The notes beneath the pieces are model-generated. The model was not told where the DNA came from, made no database searches, and saw only the letters and a program-made list of their open reading frames with translations. From assembly GCA_001969505.1 (NCBI GenBank), contig LSSK01000706.1:1-17066 (forward strand): DNA of 17,066 nt, written 5' to 3'. Numbering within the stretch: the stretch's first letter is position 1; every line of letters starts with the position of its first letter. A program made the position numbers and the translations under genes. The stretch comes from Zancudomyces culisetae (taxonomy: Eukaryota > Kickxellomycota > Harpellomycetes > Harpellales > Legeriomycetaceae). Shown here piece after piece: positions 1 through 8,118 of the stretch.

Positions 1-2
1 CA

Positions 3-377
3 CCCTACGATGGTCCACGCCAACGTCCACCTGCCGATCCCAGGGCTTATCCTGCGCCTCGCAAGGACGACTACTACAGAGACCGTCGCTACCCAGGGCC
101 TGGAAATCCTCCACGCAGCCCTGTACATCAGCGCTCTTATGATTCGGCTCATCCTCCCTATGAATACCGTGACCGGCCTCGCTATGATCGCACTTTTGAC
201 CGCGACGACCAGCGATTTAGGGCAAGGCCTGGGCCTCCATTTCCGGGCCACAACTCTCGTGGCCGACCAATGGATATCGACAGGAGTCCACCCCACCCAC
301 CACCATCCTCCTCTCACCCCCCGCACCCATACATGAGGCCCAACAATTCAGAACGCAGCCCACCCAGACGCTACTAG
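3..377 (+). CDS. Arg/Pro-rich protein, C-terminal 124 residues (5' end outside window)
   Basis: The frame beginning at base 3 stays open from the window edge to a TAG at 375-377. It encodes a low-complexity tail rich in Arg, Pro, Tyr, Asp and Ser: repeated Tyr-Arg-Asp and Arg-Ser-Pro clusters, a run of His/Pro/Ser near residues 93-105, and the end SPPRRY. Such tails are typical of RNA-binding and splicing-related proteins, but no folded domain is visible, so the function is unknown. The stretch is clearly GC-richer than the spacer that begins right after the stop, which supports coding. A 108-codon ATG-started ORF at 10-336 lies in another frame of the same DNA; its composition is less protein-like and I regard it as a shadow. 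The start codon and any upstream domain lie left of the window. Confident that the frame is coding; no confidence in a specific identity. Confidence 0.7.
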   Translation, partial: PYDGPRQRPPADPRAYPAPRKDDYYRDRRYPGPGNPPRSPVHQRSYDSAHPPYEYRDRPRYDRTFDRDDQRFRARPGPPFPGHNSRGRPMDIDRSPPHPPPSSSHPPHPYMRPNNSERSPPRRY

Positions 378-469
378 TTGCACTCGTGTTTTTATGTTGT
401 TCCCCTTTTTTTGTGTACGTGTGTGTGTTTGTCAGTTATATACTTTTACTTGCTTTACTCTAATTTATC

Positions 470-512
470 TATGTAGCTCTTTATGCAGAATGTGTTCGTA
501 TTGAATAATAAA
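470..512 (+). terminator. Putative 3'-end processing elements of the left-edge gene
   Basis: About 95 bases after the stop codon there is a TATGTA (470-475), matching the yeast efficiency element, followed by AATAAA (507-512), matching a positioning or poly(A) signal, and then T-rich DNA. A GT-rich run lies upstream at about 411-428. The order and spacing fit a fungal mRNA 3' end. Short AT motifs are common here, so this is suggestive only. Confidence 0.35.
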
Positions 513-1244
513 TTGTTTTTACCACTTATTGCTCTTTGTATTCGTATTTTGTTTGTATGCGCTCCCAAATGTGTTTTTTGTTTTTGTTAGTAGGCGTAGT
601 TTGCAAATTTGCAGGAATTTTTTTTTGATTTATTTTTTCCCCATAATCCAGACATTTATGGTTTACTTTTGCTTCCAAGCGCAATTCCCAGAACACTTTT
701 TGTTTCTCTGGAACCTTTCCCACTTTTTTCCCAAGAATAATTGAGCTTTTTTTTTTCATGTTTGCAGAAAAATTTTTTTTTTACTCTTTCTTTCTCTTTT
801 TTTCAGTATAAATATCAACGTTTTTCCCCCAAAGTCTGAGATTATTTGAACAATTACAAAAATCCGTTTGAAGATTTTTTTCCAGAAAACTGGAAAAAAC
901 AGTTGCCTATATTATTTTCTCCCGTTTTTATAGGTCGGTTCCCGCTTCATATAAGATTTTTTTCAATTTCTCTAACGAGAATTGAGAATCTGGGTATTTT
1001 AGTTTGAGCCAACTTGGATGTATCTTTAAATCCTTGTCGGTGTAGAGGTACCCATACACTCTCACCATTATTTTTAAAAAAACAAAAAATCAAAACGAAC
1101 ACTAGGCTGTTTGCAGCAATGCATGAGCCATGTGAAAACTATTCTGCGAAATTGTGTACATTGTATTCGAGTTTTATTCGAGTATCGTTGTAATATAATT
1201 TCTTTAAAATACAAAATTAACTTTGCGCAAATAAAAAATGTTGC

Positions 1245-1254
1245 TACATATATA
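1245..1254 (-). terminator. TATATATGTA efficiency-like element downstream of the RhoGEF gene
   Basis: On the minus strand the sequence reads TATATATGTA about 65-75 bases after the RhoGEF stop codon, followed by T-rich DNA. It resembles the TATATA/TATGTA efficiency element of yeast polyadenylation sites. The call rests on motif and position only. Confidence 0.3.
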
Positions 1255-1318
1255 TCACTACACTATGTATATTACAATTAAATAACCTCCTGCACAATAA
1301 AAAAAAGCACTTGTATGT

Positions 1319-4300
1319 TCAAGTCTTTCGCTTAGACAAGCTCAGCTTCTCAAGCACCACCAAAAATTTTGAAGATTTCTCTTTCCACTCCTTCTGCGCA
1401 TCTGCCAACGTCTCTGTCTTTGAATCCTGCCTTCTCAGCAACTTTCCATTTCCAACAGAAGAGACTGCCCACGATTTTCTTCTTTCTGTTACTTGACCAC
1501 CCTCTGTCTCTAATTCCTCGGTGCTATAGACCACCACCTCGTCTTTACTGCTTTTTCTGAGATGTTTTAGTGCTGTTGCCTTTGGGCTCTTAAACGGGGC
1601 TGAGTGTATATCAGCCTTATTCGTGTTTGTAGCCTGTCTGCTATGTTTTACACTTTCACTCTTTGTAGTACTAACATTTGGTCTGGTTAGAGTGCTTTTT
1701 ATGCTTTTTTGGCTTTCACTTAACTTTTTGTATTCAACAGTATAAGAGTTTGGAAGTTTATATTCAGGAATGTCTACTTCAGTATTACCTCCGGGGTATA
1801 CATGTTGGATGCCTCTGATATGCCCAGCGTCACAATCATTGATGCTAAACTGCGCGTCTATTCTCTGGTATGCATCGTTTTGGTAATCACCCTTGCTGTA
1901 ACATCTTTTGATGGGTATGTCTTTTTTACTCTTTAGTGTCGGCGTCTTGGCGTGCTGAGCAAACGATTCCAACATGTTTTTCTTTTCTACAATGCTTAAA
2001 ATGGCATTATGGTACAGCTCCTTTGTAGAGTTAAAGATATTCATGTGGGGTGATCTTCCATAACCTGGGTGGCCATGTTGTGTTTGTGGTCGAGTAAATC
2101 TCTCACTTGGTGGTAAGTATTTGCTGATGTCATTTATATCTTTCTGAGTTGTATCATCATCAAGGGGGGCTACCAAATTGCCACCATCTTTATCTTTAGA
2201 AAAAGCAAAGCTACTCTTTTGGTTGATCAAATTTTTTTCAGTATCATCATGATGCGTGAGTTTAGAATTTTGCGTCTTAAAATCGTCAAACTGTCGTGTG
2301 TTGCCTTCACCAAGGTTTTGGTTATTTACAATTGTCTTTTTGTTCAAAAAACTGCTGTTACTCCCCTTTCTAGAGCTATTGATTGCAGCTTGCGAATCAA
2401 CGTGCTTAATCTCAACTCCAGATGTACGTAGCAGTGGTGAGCTCTTTGCTTCTTGATTGTTCATCTTGGAAAACGCCCTGCAACTCAGGATCTCAGTTGA
2501 GGTAGTGTGCTGGAATCTCTTTTCTACAATTTCACGTTTTATCCCGGACACTGCAATGCTTGACTTGATGCTCCTTAGTTGATTGGGAAAGCCATTAGAA
2601 CTTTGGTTATTTTGAGTCTTTAGAAACGAAAACAATTTGATGTCATTAATATCTGGACTTGTCTCACTACGAGTATACCCAGCTGCAGTTAGCTTTGTAC
2701 TGCGCGGTTCAACCTGTATAGGTGATCCTTCCTCGCTTGTCTTTTGACCATGCTCTCCACTACTTTGACTTGACGTTTCTATATAAGGTATCAGGTAATT
2801 ATGTGATTTTTTGTCCATTCCTCTCAGCATATTGCTGCTATTCCTAGCCATTGGTTCACTATATTTCCCCCTTCTTTTTATTTTATTTACTCTTTTTTTA
2901 CTTTCTTCAATACAAGCACTAATCTTTTCGTACCACAACTCGTTTTCGGTTGTAGAATAGGAGGAAAAATCCATATACTGATGCGTATTGATATGAACCA
3001 ATCTCCACGACCATGCTGGATTCTCTCCGTTGTGGTAAATGACCTGCACATTCATTGTATGAAGCGGAAACCAATATTTTGGCTCGTATTGGTTTGCCTT
3101 TTTTATCCTATTCACTATAAAAAATCTCTTAAATAGCACACAGCCATAACTCTTCACTTTAAGCGATGTTTGGTCATAGTTAAGCACATCTAAAGTTCCA
3201 GACAATAGAATATCACCCAACTTTTTAACTAGTTTTATCGGCAAATACTCGTTATCTTTGTACATCCCGATGTACCTTGATGTCAGCTCCATTAAATCCT
3301 GCTTTTTTTGCGCGGTATTGATTTTTTCACATGCATCTGTCAATGAGACGAGCACTGCGTTTAATATTTTATTTTCGGGTTGATCCTTCTCACTATATGA
3401 TATCAACTCCTTTAAAAACAGGGGGTATTTACAGATTCTTTGGATTGGTTTAATCAGGTAATCACTTAGCTCTAACCGCTTATTACCATACCTATGGTTA
3501 ACTATGGACTGAAACTCCATCAGAAACAGGGTCCACTCTGCGTTTTTTTTCAGTGATTCCAGTACACATATACAACCATTGTGGTTGGTACAGTATTCAA
3601 CGTATAGCCCAAAATCACTTACCACTGACTCCATACCCTTTGCCATTTCATATACGTTGTCTCCAGCTTTTTTCAAGATATTTGCCAACTTTTGATGTAG
3701 CTTTGTAATTAATCTTATATTCCTTATTATACTGTTTATTTGTTTTGGTGATATTATTTTTTTGCTTATTAGCGGCTTAATAAAATAAATTTCCAGTAGC
3801 GTCAAATCAGCAACATAATCCTCTTCTGTCTTCAAAATCTCTCTCATTACGTACTTTCTTTTAACCGATTTTATCTTATTTTCTGTGCTTTTATCCTCCT
3901 CAACTACCTGTTGACTCAAATCATACGTTTTATCGCTACGTTTGCCACGCGTTTTAACCTTTTCTTGACCAGATAGCACCCTGGCTGTTTTTGTATCTGT
4001 GCTCCTGTTTCCTGTTGAGGATTCTGGTGAATGTAAACTATAGCTTCTTCTTTTCAGATTTGTCATTGGTGAATCTTTACCGATTGATTCTATTGAAAGA
4101 TCACAATTTGAATTCCTTTTTGGAGAAAGGGTATGTCCTCTGCGAATTTTGGGGCTCGCCTTTTTTTCAATATCTAAGAAGTCCACATCGTCCTTCTCTT
4201 TTTTGCTCGATTCCATTTTGGATGTGCCTTCTTTGCCCTTTTCCACAGGCTTGGCTCCTCTATACCCCTTTTCACTCTCGGTTCCTTTACAAACGAGCGT

Positions 4301-4708
4301 GGTTCCCCTTGACCAGTTAATTTCTTTTCCCCTGTTTTCTTTATTCTCTGTACCAGCTCTTTTTTCTTTTTTTATGTTTTCTGTCGTCAAATTATTCGAA
4401 ACACTGTTTTTTCGACTCTTATATATGTCTACACCAAACTCTACTTCTGCTTCCGTATCAGTTTCTAAATTTAACTCGTACACTGAAGAATCTTTGATAT
4501 CCATTTCATTGAAAGCATCATCTCTGATATTACTTCTTTCAAGCCCATCAGTTTCAAGAACTTTGTTGATGGTGTTGTTCTCTATCTTTGGTGAGTTATG
4601 CTCTATATTCCTGCACCCAGATGTGAACTTGTTTCTCATATCCGAAAGAAAAAAGTTTTCTGACGACCTGCTCTCAACGAGCAGTTCTTGGTTAAAATTA
4701 TACGCCAT
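1319..4708 (-). CDS. Rho guanine nucleotide exchange factor with DH-PH module (1129 aa)
   Basis: This single uninterrupted ORF encodes a Dbl-family exchange factor that should load GTP onto a Rho/Cdc42-type GTPase at the membrane. The DH domain spans about residues 285-470: it opens with an ILKTEEDYVADL helix (CR1) and carries the diagnostic CR3 signature YLIKPIQRICKYPL at 417-430. A PH domain follows at about 490-603, with a Trp (592) near the start of its C-terminal helix. Residues 1-280 and about 610-1129 are Ser/Lys/Asn-rich and predicted disordered, with proline-directed sites including a full Cdk consensus SPKR at 195-198. The protein ends in a possible amphipathic helix. The ATG at 4708 is preceded by ACAAGG and is the first in the ORF; the stop is TGA. 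I see no BAR, CNH, SH3 or CH domain, so it is not an obvious Rom2/Tus1 or Cdc24 orthologue. The family call is firm; the GTPase target is unknown. Upstream lies a 3.4 kb gene-free region that presumably holds its promoter. Confidence 0.92.
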   Translation of the reverse strand: MAYNFNQELLVESRSSENFFLSDMRNKFTSGCRNIEHNSPKIENNTINKVLETDGLERSNIRDDAFNEMDIKDSSVYELNLETDTEAEVEFGVDIYKSRKNSVSNNLTTENIKKEKRAGTENKENRGKEINWSRGTTLVCKGTESEKGYRGAKPVEKGKEGTSKMESSKKEKDDVDFLDIEKKASPKIRRGHTLSPKRNSNCDLSIESIGKDSPMTNLKRRSYSLHSPESSTGNRSTDTKTARVLSGQEKVKTRGKRSDKTYDLSQQVVEEDKSTENKIKSVKRKYVMREILKTEEDYVADLTLLEIYFIKPLISKKIISPKQINSIIRNIRLITKLHQKLANILKKAGDNVYEMAKGMESVVSDFGLYVEYCTNHNGCICVLESLKKNAEWTLFLMEFQSIVNHRYGNKRLELSDYLIKPIQRICKYPLFLKELISYSEKDQPENKILNAVLVSLTDACEKINTAQKKQDLMELTSRYIGMYKDNEYLPIKLVKKLGDILLSGTLDVLNYDQTSLKVKSYGCVLFKRFFIVNRIKKANQYEPKYWFPLHTMNVQVIYHNGENPAWSWRLVHINTHQYMDFSSYSTTENELWYEKISACIEESKKRVNKIKRRGKYSEPMARNSSNMLRGMDKKSHNYLIPYIETSSQSSGEHGQKTSEEGSPIQVEPRSTKLTAAGYTRSETSPDINDIKLFSFLKTQNNQSSNGFPNQLRSIKSSIAVSGIKREIVEKRFQHTTSTEILSCRAFSKMNNQEAKSSPLLRTSGVEIKHVDSQAAINSSRKGSNSSFLNKKTIVNNQNLGEGNTRQFDDFKTQNSKLTHHDDTEKNLINQKSSFAFSKDKDGGNLVAPLDDDTTQKDINDISKYLPPSERFTRPQTQHGHPGYGRSPHMNIFNSTKELYHNAILSIVEKKNMLESFAQHAKTPTLKSKKDIPIKRCYSKGDYQNDAYQRIDAQFSINDCDAGHIRGIQHVYPGGNTEVDIPEYKLPNSYTVEYKKLSESQKSIKSTLTRPNVSTTKSESVKHSRQATNTNKADIHSAPFKSPKATALKHLRKSSKDEVVVYSTEELETEGGQVTERRKSWAVSSVGNGKLLRRQDSKTETLADAQKEWKEKSSKFLVVLEKLSLSKRKT

Positions 4709-6681
4709 CCTTGTCTATCCGAATATTTGCATTCACCCGGTTGTATTCTGCTTATTGCGTTGCTCTTTAGGTTGCATTCACTCTTTTTTATGTCTTCACC
4801 TCTTTTATTACTCTAACCTAATGTATTAATATCTTCTCTAATAAGTATCTATAACTATATTATGTTTAATAGAGCCTATATAATCATTTGAGGACATCTT
4901 CTAAAGTCAACCATATAGAGTAGTGCCCACATTTCCAAATGCTTTCCCCTTTTTAAACAACTTTTTGTAACTATTAAACACTAACCTTTGTGATGTTGCA
5001 GAATACCTTCAGTTGTATAGTTTTCTGGTCTATGGTATTTACATAAAAGCCAAATAGAAGGAAACGGCACTCCTGGATCCTTTTTACCTGGTAAACTCTA
5101 TGTATATATGGATATTATGCCCTATAGAGCAGTACTTCGGATATTTCTGTGATGTTTCTATTACTCGTGTAGGTTGATGAGGCCTGATTTGGCAGATAAG
5201 TCTATCTAAAACAAGCTAAATTATATAAGTGAAATGTTGCAGGGCACAAAAAAATTGAAAAACGACAAGAAATAATGTTCAAGTAAACTAGCTTATGAAC
5301 CAAGTTGCATGCAATACTAGTAATGCATATTTTGTCAAACACCAGGTATTATCGATGCAACTTTTTTTTTTATGTTGTTTCTTTTCGGCTCCTGGTATTA
5401 CTTTTCTTTTCCACGGTTATAAAAAGGGTTCAAGGAACACAACAAAATTCTGTGTCTATGAATGGTTGATATACCAAAGCTTTTGTAAATGAAAATGTGT
5501 TGAAGCTAAATTATCTCAGAAACATGTACAGATTTAAAACACCGAAATAAAACGAATAATAACAATGTTTTTGACTGGTAACTAGAACAAGAAGGTGTGC
5601 TTATGGCTAATTGATTCTTATACGATGGTTTACATTAATTCCTTTTGTTTCAATACACTCAGGATTTAGGGTTTTTTTAACTTTAGCTATTTGCTAAATT
5701 GAAAAATGAATTTTATGTTTGACTTTTTACCAAGACATAGCAGAATCCTGTTATTCCGCTTTTTTTTTCTTTCGTTCAATCACCAATTCACTCGAACATG
5801 GATATAGAAAAAAGGTAGCAAACCCAATAACAATGAGTCTGAAATATTGTCCACGATAATGTTACGGTAATCTTTTACGAACATACCTTATACAAACAAG
5901 ACAGCAAATAGTTTTATATCTGCACCAATGGCAATATAGCATACAGTGATGGATTACTTACCGTTGTGTTGTTTGGGGCTTTAGAGTCAAAAGTCAAAAA
6001 ATTAAAACAAAGGATATTCCTAAAATTCCAAAAACATTAAAGTACTAAAGTGATTTATCACCAAGAGTCACCCGCACATTAAAAAATCTTGTTTAATATC
6101 TTTTGTTTTATTGTCAATCATTCCTTTCTCAGCTATTTTTAGTTTTAATTCTTAGACATTCATTTTCCTGGTAGTTTTGTCTTCAATAGTAACAAAACAA
6201 AATCCAAAGTTTATGAAACTTTTTTTTTTCAACCAAGCAGAGAATCAGAGAATGCTTATTTATTCGTTTCAAAACTATAATATTTTAGCATCACAGTAAA
6301 AGAAATCGAAAAGTGAAAAAAATTATAAAAAAAAAAAAGTAAAACAATGCAGCGTAAATATAGCACAATGAATCCAAGTAGACTTTCATGTTTTGTATAG
6401 GTTTAATTAACCAGCTTTCTGGGCAATGTTATTGTTAAAAAATAAAATCACTTGTTTTGGGAAAATCCTTTCGCATAATTTTACAAAGTTGTTCTCATTT
6501 TAAAGCGGAATCCTTCGACTAGAGGAAAGGAGGAATGCAGAATTTATTAAAATAAGCCGCGCATATGGACTCTGTCATATTATCACACCTCCCCTAATAC
6601 ACTAACCATGGGGTGAACTACAGAGTTGATAATTGGGGGGAGAATACCTTTTACGATTTTGGCTGATTTCTAGCTTTAAGT

Positions 6682-6699
6682 TCTACATGTGCATGTAGA
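6682..6699. repeat. Perfect palindrome, 8-bp arms with 2-bp centre
   Basis: TCTACATG and CATGTAGA flank a TG dinucleotide. The arms are perfect and the spacer too short for a stable RNA loop, so a dimeric protein-binding site or chance are the likeliest explanations. Confidence 0.5.
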
Positions 6700-7164
6700 T
6701 ATTTAAACTTTCTTTAGGGTATAATGATCATTACAAAATTATTACCTACTAGCCATGGAGCCAAGAACACCAAGAATAAAGAAAAATAAAGAAAAAAGAG
6801 TATTTGTGCGCATACGTATTTTAACAATGACAAAGTTCATATAAATGGTGTAAAATACCATGCATATGTGTAGCTCCAGCCTTTCTACAGTGAAATAGTT
6901 GCCAAACGTGTTCAACACATTTACTGGAAATGGGAGTTTTACTAGCTAATATCCCAGAAATCGGGTTACACCATAATCCTGACAAGTAACACAAAATGTT
7001 ATATACTACTGATACCTTTTTTTTACAAGTATACATCTATCATACAACGTAAATCACAAGTTTGGTAGTTAACTGGAATAGCTTTTCTTCATTCCCAATA
7101 TTGTCAATGCCTCGATTTCCACCACATCCACTCATTTCAAAAGAAATACTCATAAAGAACAAAT

Positions 7165-7188
7165 AAAATGAAAATGAAAATGAAAATG
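7165..7188. repeat. (AAAATG)4 microsatellite
   Basis: Four perfect tandem copies of AAAATG, followed by a run of A, lie inside the gene-free interval. This is a simple-sequence repeat likely to vary in length between strains. Confidence 0.85.
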
Positions 7189-8118
7189 AAAAACATGTTT
7201 GGATAGGCGTATTATATACATGCTTAATTTAGTTCCAAAGATTATACAACACGAGAATTATTAGCTAATATTTGAATAGCTGGGAAAAAATGTATATGAA
7301 ATATGCTATGTTGGGGTAACATTGTTTGCCTCAATATGATGTAAATTTAACAGTGTGTACAATTAATCTGTTTGATCTCTTAAAAAAATAGGTCAAGTAT
7401 TATAATTGTACACGTGGAGAAGAAAAAAAAAAGTAGAGGTGGGAGAATATATTATTAGACCATTATTACCATTACTGTATATTGTATTTTCAAAAATACA
7501 ACAGTTTGAGTTACCAAACGAACAAGAAAGAGGTTAGAAGCTTCTAAAAGTTTCGTCAAACACTGGAAATTTATTTCTCACATTTTTTTGGTCCGATTGG
7601 CTTCTTACTATTCTATTCCATGCTATCGCATGGGTCAGATACATTCCTTTCATTTATTTAAACACAATAGGATATAAAAAAAGTAAAAGTAAAAAATCTA
7701 AACACTTATTGCACATTTTCTTTTTGTAATAAAAATTTATATAGAAAATAACCGTTTACTATAACGATGCGCTCGTTTAACCTTATAGCAAATATAGTAT
7801 TTGGTATTTGATATTTGGTTAACTCAAATAGTTTGTGTAGGCTAACGGCATTAAAGGTTTGTGATGATTTTAGTTGAAAAAGTATATATATGTAAGATGC
7901 TTTACTCATTTCTATGCTCCAAACTAACGTATGGTGAGTGTAGTATCTACGTTTAGTTTCAGTTTTTAGCCTGTTGATGGCTCCAATAAGACCACAAAAA
8001 AAAAGATATGTATATGAATTATGGTTTACAGTAATCTTAAAATCAAAAAAAAAAGTGCTACAAGGTTTGTGAACATTGTTTGAGGTTGAAAAATACAATT
8101 CGTGTGGTCTTTATAATT

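Larger units (their letters stand above)
378..1318. other. Convergent AT-rich intergenic spacer
   Basis: This stretch lies between the 3' ends of the left-edge gene (+) and the RhoGEF gene (-). It is dominated by T homopolymers and has no ORF with protein-like composition; the short ORFs at 526-759 come from T/A-rich DNA. It holds the 3'-end motifs of both neighbours and an 11-bp-period direct repeat (TATTCGAGT at 1164-1172 and 1175-1183). I see no RNA gene. Confidence 0.6.
4709..8118. other. 3.4 kb AT-rich interval with no convincing gene
   Basis: This is the largest gap in the window, between the RhoGEF start and the ASK1 stop, both on the minus strand. It is very AT-rich with many A/T homopolymers. 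Its ORFs are short and have compositions expected from AT-rich noise; the longest, 7706-8098 on the minus strand (130 codons), shows no recognisable domain. I searched by eye for tRNA A/B boxes, spliceosomal RNA cores and RNase P/MRP motifs and found no gene. It does contain an (AAAATG)4 microsatellite, an 18-bp palindrome, a strong minus-strand splice donor at 5961 and a plus-strand branch/acceptor-like pair at 4981-5001. It may be a long promoter or 5' leader, a noncoding transcript, an origin or a centromere; the sequence alone does not decide. Confidence 0.55.

Noticed and set aside
10-336. ATG-started 108-codon plus-strand ORF
   Set aside because: Another frame of the same DNA gives a coherent Arg/Pro/Tyr-rich tail that continues to a later stop; this ORF is its shadow.
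4149-4829. 226-codon plus-strand ORF
   Set aside because: Antisense to the N-terminal part of the RhoGEF gene; rich in Ser, Phe and Leu as expected from the reverse complement of a Lys/Glu/Ser-rich region.
5424-5436. AGGGTTCAAGGAA resembling a tRNA T-arm (B box)
   Set aside because: No matching A box, anticodon stem or acceptor stem could be folded around it.
6646-6662. U5-like ACCTTTTAC followed by an Sm-like GATTTTGG
   Set aside because: No supporting stem encloses the putative loop and the Sm site directly abuts it, unlike real U5 RNAs.
6821-7036. 71-codon minus-strand ORF with many Cys and His
   Set aside because: The Cys/His residues do not form a regular metal-binding pattern and the flanks give no splice or start support.
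7937-7948. Twelve-base match (AGTGTAGTATCT) to the branch-pairing core of U2 snRNA
   Set aside because: The flanks do not match: the conserved TTAGATCA before it and TGTTCTTTTCAG after it are absent, and no Sm site follows at the right distance. Treated as chance.
7706-8098. 130-codon minus-strand ORF just downstream of ASK1
   Set aside because: Its composition (Ile, Tyr, Phe, Asn, Leu) is that of translated AT-rich DNA, it runs through A/T homopolymers, and it shows no domain; more likely ASK1 3' flank.
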